A stretch of 6,249 bases of DNA from Chordibacter forsetii (GTDB taxonomy: Bacteria > Verrucomicrobiota > Verrucomicrobiia > Opitutales > Seribacteraceae). The notes beneath the pieces were generated by a model that searched no databases, had not been told where the DNA came from, and saw only the letters and a program-made list of their open reading frames with translations. Positions 5,753 through 6,249 of the stretch are shown here, in pieces. A program made the translations under genes and the position numbers. The stretch spans positions 1 to 6,249 of the forward strand of contig NZ_CAXLML010000098.1 in the NCBI RefSeq assembly GCF_964187505.1. The letters are read 5' to 3'. How positions within the stretch are numbered: position 1 is the stretch's first letter; the number at the start of each line of letters is the position of its first letter.

Positions 5753-6249
5753 TTACTCGGTACTGGTTTCCAATCGAAGCAAATGATCGACCATACATTT
5801 CATGGCTAAGGGAGGAATCGACTCACCAATAACTTCCCTGACAAGCCTGGCAGAAAAGGATTGTGATTCATCCCACTTACCCAGTGCAACCCCACTAAAA
5901 TCATAGCTCTTCTTCCATTGTTGATGATCCAAAGTTGATAGGCGCAAGATCTCTCGTAAGGAAAGTACCCGGTTTTGCTCAGGGTGTCCCTTGAGGTCAC
6001 TTGATATCACCCCACTATTCATCGTCAGTGTACCACCTGGCCGATCCCACCACATTCTACGGTAAGACGAGCGAAAGCCTTTTATCAGTCTTACTTTTCC
6101 TGATTTTTTCATTTGTGGGACCGGTAATGGCTTCCTGCAGACCCTGCAACTCACTTCGTCCTGGTTGGTTTTCATTGTGCCACAATCCACACAGTAAGCA
6201 TTATCAAAAGCAGTCTGTCCCTCTGGAGTATTCTTCATCCAAAAGTACT
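5753..6249 (-). CDS. DNA (cytosine-5) methyltransferase, C-terminal part (partial, 5' end outside window)
   Basis: The frame is open from the right edge to TAA at 5753-5755; a Met at 6238 is probably internal because Y-F-W codons precede it without a stop. Counting from that Met, C5-methyltransferase motif IX-type sequence is seen as RMWWDRPGGTLT (61-72), followed by HPEQNRVLSLREILRLSTL (85-103), the region that packs target recognition against the catalytic domain. Motif X is VREVIGESIPPLAMKCMVDH (133-152). Upstream, C16-x2-C19 and C31-x2-C34 form a four-cysteine zinc-ribbon-like knuckle inside the target-recognition region. The enzyme would transfer a methyl group from S-adenosylmethionine to cytosine C5 at a specific site. 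The catalytic PC and ENV motifs are outside the window, so activity and any partner restriction gene cannot be judged. Convergent with the oxidoreductase gene. Confidence 0.88.
   Translation of the reverse strand, partial: YFWMKNTPEGQTAFDNAYCVDCGTMKTNQDEVSCRVCRKPLPVPQMKKSGKVRLIKGFRSSYRRMWWDRPGGTLTMNSGVISSDLKGHPEQNRVLSLREILRLSTLDHQQWKKSYDFSGVALGKWDESQSFSARLVREVIGESIPPLAMKCMVDHLLRLETSTE

Overview
The window looks like a chromosomal stretch of a bacterium from the Planctomycetes–Verrucomicrobia–Lentisphaerae group, with a marine or particle-degrading verrucomicrobial type the best guess. This is inferred from gene content and style: a C-terminus resembling the sulfatases abundant in this group, a secreted NHL propeller, a secreted DUF1080 protein, a Tat-exported Gfo/Idh/MocA oxidoreductase, moderate-to-low GC, and start codons mostly lacking Shine-Dalgarno sequences. 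No rRNA, confident tRNA, CRISPR array or transposase is visible.

Layout, left to right. Positions 1-182 hold the C-terminal end of a plus-strand gene, possibly a sulfatase. After a short AT-rich gap (183-326, no gene or clear terminator seen) comes a minus-strand type II toxin-antitoxin pair: a Phd/YefM-type antitoxin (714-947) and a PIN-domain VapC-type toxin (327-713), joined with no spacing. An 18-bp perfect palindrome abuts the antitoxin start codon, and a second copy of its 8-bp core lies just upstream. This is a convincing autoregulatory operator.

Divergent from the TA pair is a plus-strand two-gene unit. The first gene is a secreted six-bladed NHL propeller that keeps the three zinc-histidine positions, the Tyr and one Arg of peptidyl-alpha-hydroxyglycine alpha-amidating lyase (PAL). 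Its stop codon overlaps the start of the second gene, a secreted DUF1080 (3-keto-disaccharide hydrolase-like) protein. About 100 bp on is a cytoplasmic M20 metallopeptidase/deacylase of the ArgE/DapE type with complete metal ligands; a terminator-like hairpin overlaps its stop codon. A separate transcription unit then encodes the Tat-signal Gfo/Idh/MocA oxidoreductase. Its likely terminator, a 13-bp GC-rich stem plus seven T, lies about 240 nt past the stop codon and leaves an unexplained 3' region.

Converging from the right edge is the C-terminal part of a DNA cytosine-5 methyltransferase with motifs IX and X and a four-cysteine zinc-ribbon-like knuckle in the target-recognition region. Its catalytic N-terminal part lies outside the window.

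How the genes may work together: the DUF1080 and Tat-Gfo/Idh proteins belong to families linked to oxidative (3-keto) cleavage of glycosides outside the cytoplasm, and the possible sulfatase would fit sulfated-glycan use. This is inference from family membership and proximity. The TA pair and the methyltransferase are accessory (maintenance or defence-type) genes flanking these metabolic ones. The least ordinary part is the translationally coupled PAL-like/DUF1080 pair.
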